Shown piece after piece: positions 61,486-64,000 of a DNA stretch of 64,000 nt. Where the stretch lies: contig NC_068340.1 in NCBI RefSeq assembly GCF_014633365.1, forward strand, positions 20,935,879 through 20,999,878. The letters run 5' to 3'. The position numbers and the translations under genes were made by a program. Position 1 is the first letter of the stretch, and the number at the start of each line of letters is the position of its first letter. Origin of the DNA: Diospyros lotus. Lineage: Eukaryota; Streptophyta; Magnoliopsida; Ericales; Ebenaceae. The notes beneath the pieces are model-generated. The model searched no databases. It was not told the DNA's origin and saw only the letters and a program-made list of their open reading frames with translations.

Positions 61486-61614
61486 AAGTGCTGCAGATGC
61501 AGCAGCAGGGGGGGCAGCAGCCCCGCACACAAGCGCGCGTGGTCGTGCGCGGGCGCGGGCGCGCGCGACCAGCGCCCAGCGGGCCCCAGGGCGCGCCGTG
61601 GGCCCCGCCGGTCG
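61486..61614. other. Extremely GC-rich block within an AT-rich LTR
   Basis: About 130 bases, over four-fifths G and C, made largely of alternating GC (for example 'gcgcgggcgcgggcgcgcgc') and short repeats such as 'gcagcagg'. It includes near-complementary parts ('cgcgtggtcgtgcgc' and 'gcgcgcgaccagcgc'). Frames through it on both strands are artefacts of composition. Confidence 0.8.
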
Positions 61615-62093
61615 AAATATTTTTAAAAATTTAGATTTTTGGGGAGTTTGGGCCATTTCTTAATTGATTTTGGGACCGGAGGAATTTTCAAAATAAAGGG
61701 ATTTTTAGGGCATTTTTTGAGAAAATGTCGAAAATTTGGAAAATTGAAAATTCGAGTTTTTCCTCCAAAATTAGTAATCAATCAATGGATTGATTTAAAT
61801 GGTGATTTATGGAGCCAGGTAAAATTTTTGGATGGAAAAGAATTAAATAAAAATGAGAAAATGGCGATTGGGCGTTTGAAGGAGTTTTTCTTTATTAGCC
61901 TATGCGGTGTGGTTAAAGCCCAATTCTGCTAGTGAATCTTGGGGTTCAGGGAAGGGAAGGACGAGCCTAGTTCCCACCTAGGGCGTTTCGTCTTGAAACA
62001 TGGTCCACCATTCACCTAAGTTCGGGCAGGTGGACAATTCGGGTGATTGTTCACGAGTAACACCTGTAAATGGGAGCGGGGCGTTACAGCCAT

Positions 62094-63387
62094 GGAAGAA
62101 AAGTTTAACTTATACAACCCATCACACAAGAGTGTAATACCAACAATAACTGAATTAAAAACCAAATTTAAACTTCCACTAACAATACCAAAATGATAAC
62201 TTGCACAATCCATCTTAGAAATTGAGAGATCATATTCCGCCTAAAGGACGGTACATAAGCGACATCATTTAAAACAAGAATATAACCAGTTTCTAATTTA
62301 AACTTTACTACTCCTATAGCTTCAACTTGTACTTGAATGCCATTTCCAACCACTAGTGTTCTCTCATGATCACTTGGTTTTCGCTTGCTCTTGAATCCTT
62401 GCAAGGTATTGGCCACATAAATGGTTACCCCATAATCAAACCACCAAGTATTCAATGGGACATCTATTAAATTAGATTTAAAACAAACAAAAGCAAGTGG
62501 TTTACCTCCACTTTTGTTCTTTGCTAACCAGTTCTTATACTTATGACGGTCAAATTTCTCATGACCATTTTTCTTTCAAAACCAGCAACTGATCTCTTTT
62601 TTTGATGACAGGCTTAGGGCCATTGCTCTTCTGATTTTTGTTCTTGTTGCCACCTTTGTTATTTTTGAGGTAATTGTGACTTGGGGAATGCCCTTTCATA
62701 TTTGGCCGACTCACAAAATTCACGCTACCACCAGAACCTCTAAGGATCCTCTTTTATTCTTAGTCACAAATAGAAATTAGTTCATTGGTATTCCATTTAT
62801 CTTTCTAAGTATTATAAGAAGTCTTTAATTGATTAAACTGTGAAAGCAAGGAATTAAAAGCATGATGAATAAGGAATGACTCAGTAATAGGAATCTCAAG
62901 CTCAGTCAGTCTAACAGTTATATCAACCATCTTCATAATGTATTCTCTAACACCACCCACGCCATCATACTTTATTCATGTCAACTTATCCATAAGCTCT
63001 CCAGCATCTTCTTTTTCAGACGATTTGTATTTTTCAGCTATATCATCGAAGAATTTCTTAGCATTTTATGTCTTAGGTATAACACCAATGAGAGTAGGAA
63101 ATAGACCTTTTCATTATCATCAAACTTAAACAATTTGCCCTTCCCCATTTTTCATGCCTAGCTTTCTCTTCAATGGAATTTCTCGCAGTTGGCTTAGGAG
63201 GCTCATTCTCATGTAACGCTATGTCGAGATCTATCAAACCTAGTTGAATTTCAATGTCTTCTTTCCATCTTTTAAAATTAGTTCCAATTAGAATCTCAAT
63301 GGTCAAAGTTTGATTACCGACATTGAAAGTGCAAGGGGCTATATATAAAAAATATATTGCAATTAAATATAGAAAAAAGATAAACAA
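62094..63387 (-). pseudogene. copia gag, zinc-knuckle zone and protease remnants
   Basis: Gag start near 63073-63387 (VGNQTLTIEILIGTNFKRW, IQLGLIDLDIALHENEPPK, HEKWGRANCLSL). A Lys- and Asn-rich zone at 62560-62720 corresponds to the knuckle region. Protease-like part at 62168-62455 (WWFDYGVTIYVANT in place of WWxDSGAT, VLNDVAYVPSFRRNMIS). Several stops and frame changes. Confidence 0.82.
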
Positions 63388-63392
63388 GAATA

Positions 63393-63630
63393 AACCTAAA
63401 CACCTTTATGGCATTATTCTCACAAGAACTTAAGATGCATATTATAAAATTATATTTGGGCAGAAAATATAATATACAACTTAAATTCTCAAGTAAATAA
63501 ATCAAGGGCAAAGGATAAACATGAAAAAGCCTTAAACCTTGATGGCATTATTCTTACAAGAATTTAAAATGCATATTATAAAATCACATTTGGACAGAAA
63601 ATATAATATATAAGTTAAATTCTCAAATAT
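63393..63630. repeat. Tandem duplication with period of about 135 bp
   Basis: Two units share 'atggcattattct.acaaga', 'atgcatattataaaat' and 'cagaaaatataatata', starting near 63402 and 63537. It lies at the 5' side of the second copia element, so it may belong to its leader. Confidence 0.8.
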
Positions 63631-64000
63631 GAAAAACAAGCAACTTAGAAACAATCTCGTTTAGGATGAAAGTTTCAAGAAACAATGTATTTTCACATTT
63701 ACATTATGTCATCTAAATTAAAATACATAATTAACACCTTTGGGCAAAAAATTATACACCTCAATTCAAATAACAAATATCCCAAAATAATTAAGTGAAA
63801 TTAATCAACTTAAATTTCCTTTTTCATTTTTTTAATGGATTTATCATTTAATTATTAATTTTAAGCTCAAAAATAAAATTTTAATTTATGACCTAAAAAT
63901 ATAATTTAAATAATTAAATGAATAAAATTCATAATAAAATATATATATAGCCCCATAGATATATAGGCTAAGTTAATAAAACAGGCCCAAATAATAAAAT
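63631..64000. other. AT-rich end of window
   Basis: Very AT-rich sequence with no gene, repeat unit or LTR terminus that I can recognise. It may include the untranslated leader or 5' LTR of the second copia element. Confidence 0.4.

Larger units (their letters stand above)
59318..62088 (+). mobile_element. Nested solo LTR (2771 bp), perfect TSD
   Basis: It starts TGTAACACCCGG, ends GCGGGGCGTTACA, and is flanked by GCCAT at 59313-59317 and 62089-62093. The copia coding sequence resumes directly on the other side, so this is a young insertion into an older element. No internal domains are present. It contains a TATA box (60471) and an exceptional GC-rich block (61486-61614). Confidence 0.93.
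57640..63400 (-). mobile_element. Second Ty1/copia retrotransposon, decayed, truncated in RT, with nested LTR
   Basis: Minus-strand order: gag (62800-63387), zinc-knuckle/protease region (62094-62770), then a nested solo LTR (59318-62088), GAG-pre-integrase and integrase (58589-59317), linker (58193-58504) and the start of RT (57640-58190). The rest of RT, RNase H and the 3' LTR are missing where the element meets FLN2 DNA. Many stops and shifts are present. It forms the right edge of cassette copy 3. Confidence 0.85.

Noticed and set aside
61414..61663. Ala/Arg-rich frames on both strands
   Set aside because: Caused by the alternating GC block; mirror frames on the two strands are a sign of simple sequence, not genes.

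Overview
This is a flowering-plant nuclear window, probably a dicot, although the species cannot be told from the sequence. Evidence: AT-rich DNA, spliced genes with GT/AG introns and long introns, plant-type proteins (tail-anchored cytochrome b5, fused mitochondrial HPPK-DHPS, FRUCTOKINASE-LIKE 2), and many plant transposons (Ty1/copia, large solo LTRs starting TGTAAC/TGTAAT, hAT, Mutator-like, MITEs). No tRNA, rRNA or CRISPR was seen.

The backbone is a three-gene cassette, cytochrome b5 (+) / HPPK-DHPS (-) / FLN2 (+), present three times in different states of decay. Copy 1 (about 6474-17690) keeps an apparently intact cytochrome b5 gene but only a broken HPPK-DHPS. Copy 2 (about 31464-39542) holds the only intact HPPK-DHPS (exons 33849-33918 and 31836-33301, minus strand) beside a full-span but broken FLN2. 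Copy 3 (about 49618-57620) has remnants of all three in order and so shows the ancestral layout. The HPPK-DHPS/FLN2 neighbourhood matches, from memory, Arabidopsis At1g69190/At1g69200.

Between copies 1 and 2 lie two minus-strand single-copy genes: a C2-domain-like protein with a C-terminal membrane segment (18168-21580) and a small uncharacterised membrane protein with a 4-kb intron and an apparent frameshift (22779-27142). So three genes in the window look potentially functional (cytochrome b5, HPPK-DHPS, the C2-like gene), and a fourth is uncertain.

The rest is mobile DNA, much of it delimited to the base by target-site duplications. Solo LTRs lie at 7403-10246 (starting 10 bp after the cytochrome b5 stop), 52958-55453 (inside broken HPPK-DHPS, TSD GATTG) and 59318-62088 (nested in a copia element, TSD GCCAT), with related LTR sequence at 28362-30534 and about 1500-2211. 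hAT elements lie at 12631-15944 (with a decayed transposase), 16950-17578 with its paralog at 34161-34613, and 25641-26482. A roughly 4-kb Mutator-like element at 40817-44802 has a perfect 9-bp TSD and carries two families of internal tandem repeats. Two decayed Ty1/copia elements (44830-49617 and 57640-63400, minus strand) abut cassette copy 3 on both sides. Shared and private insertions let the order of events be partly reconstructed: copies 1 and 2 share an hAT insertion that copy 3 lacks.
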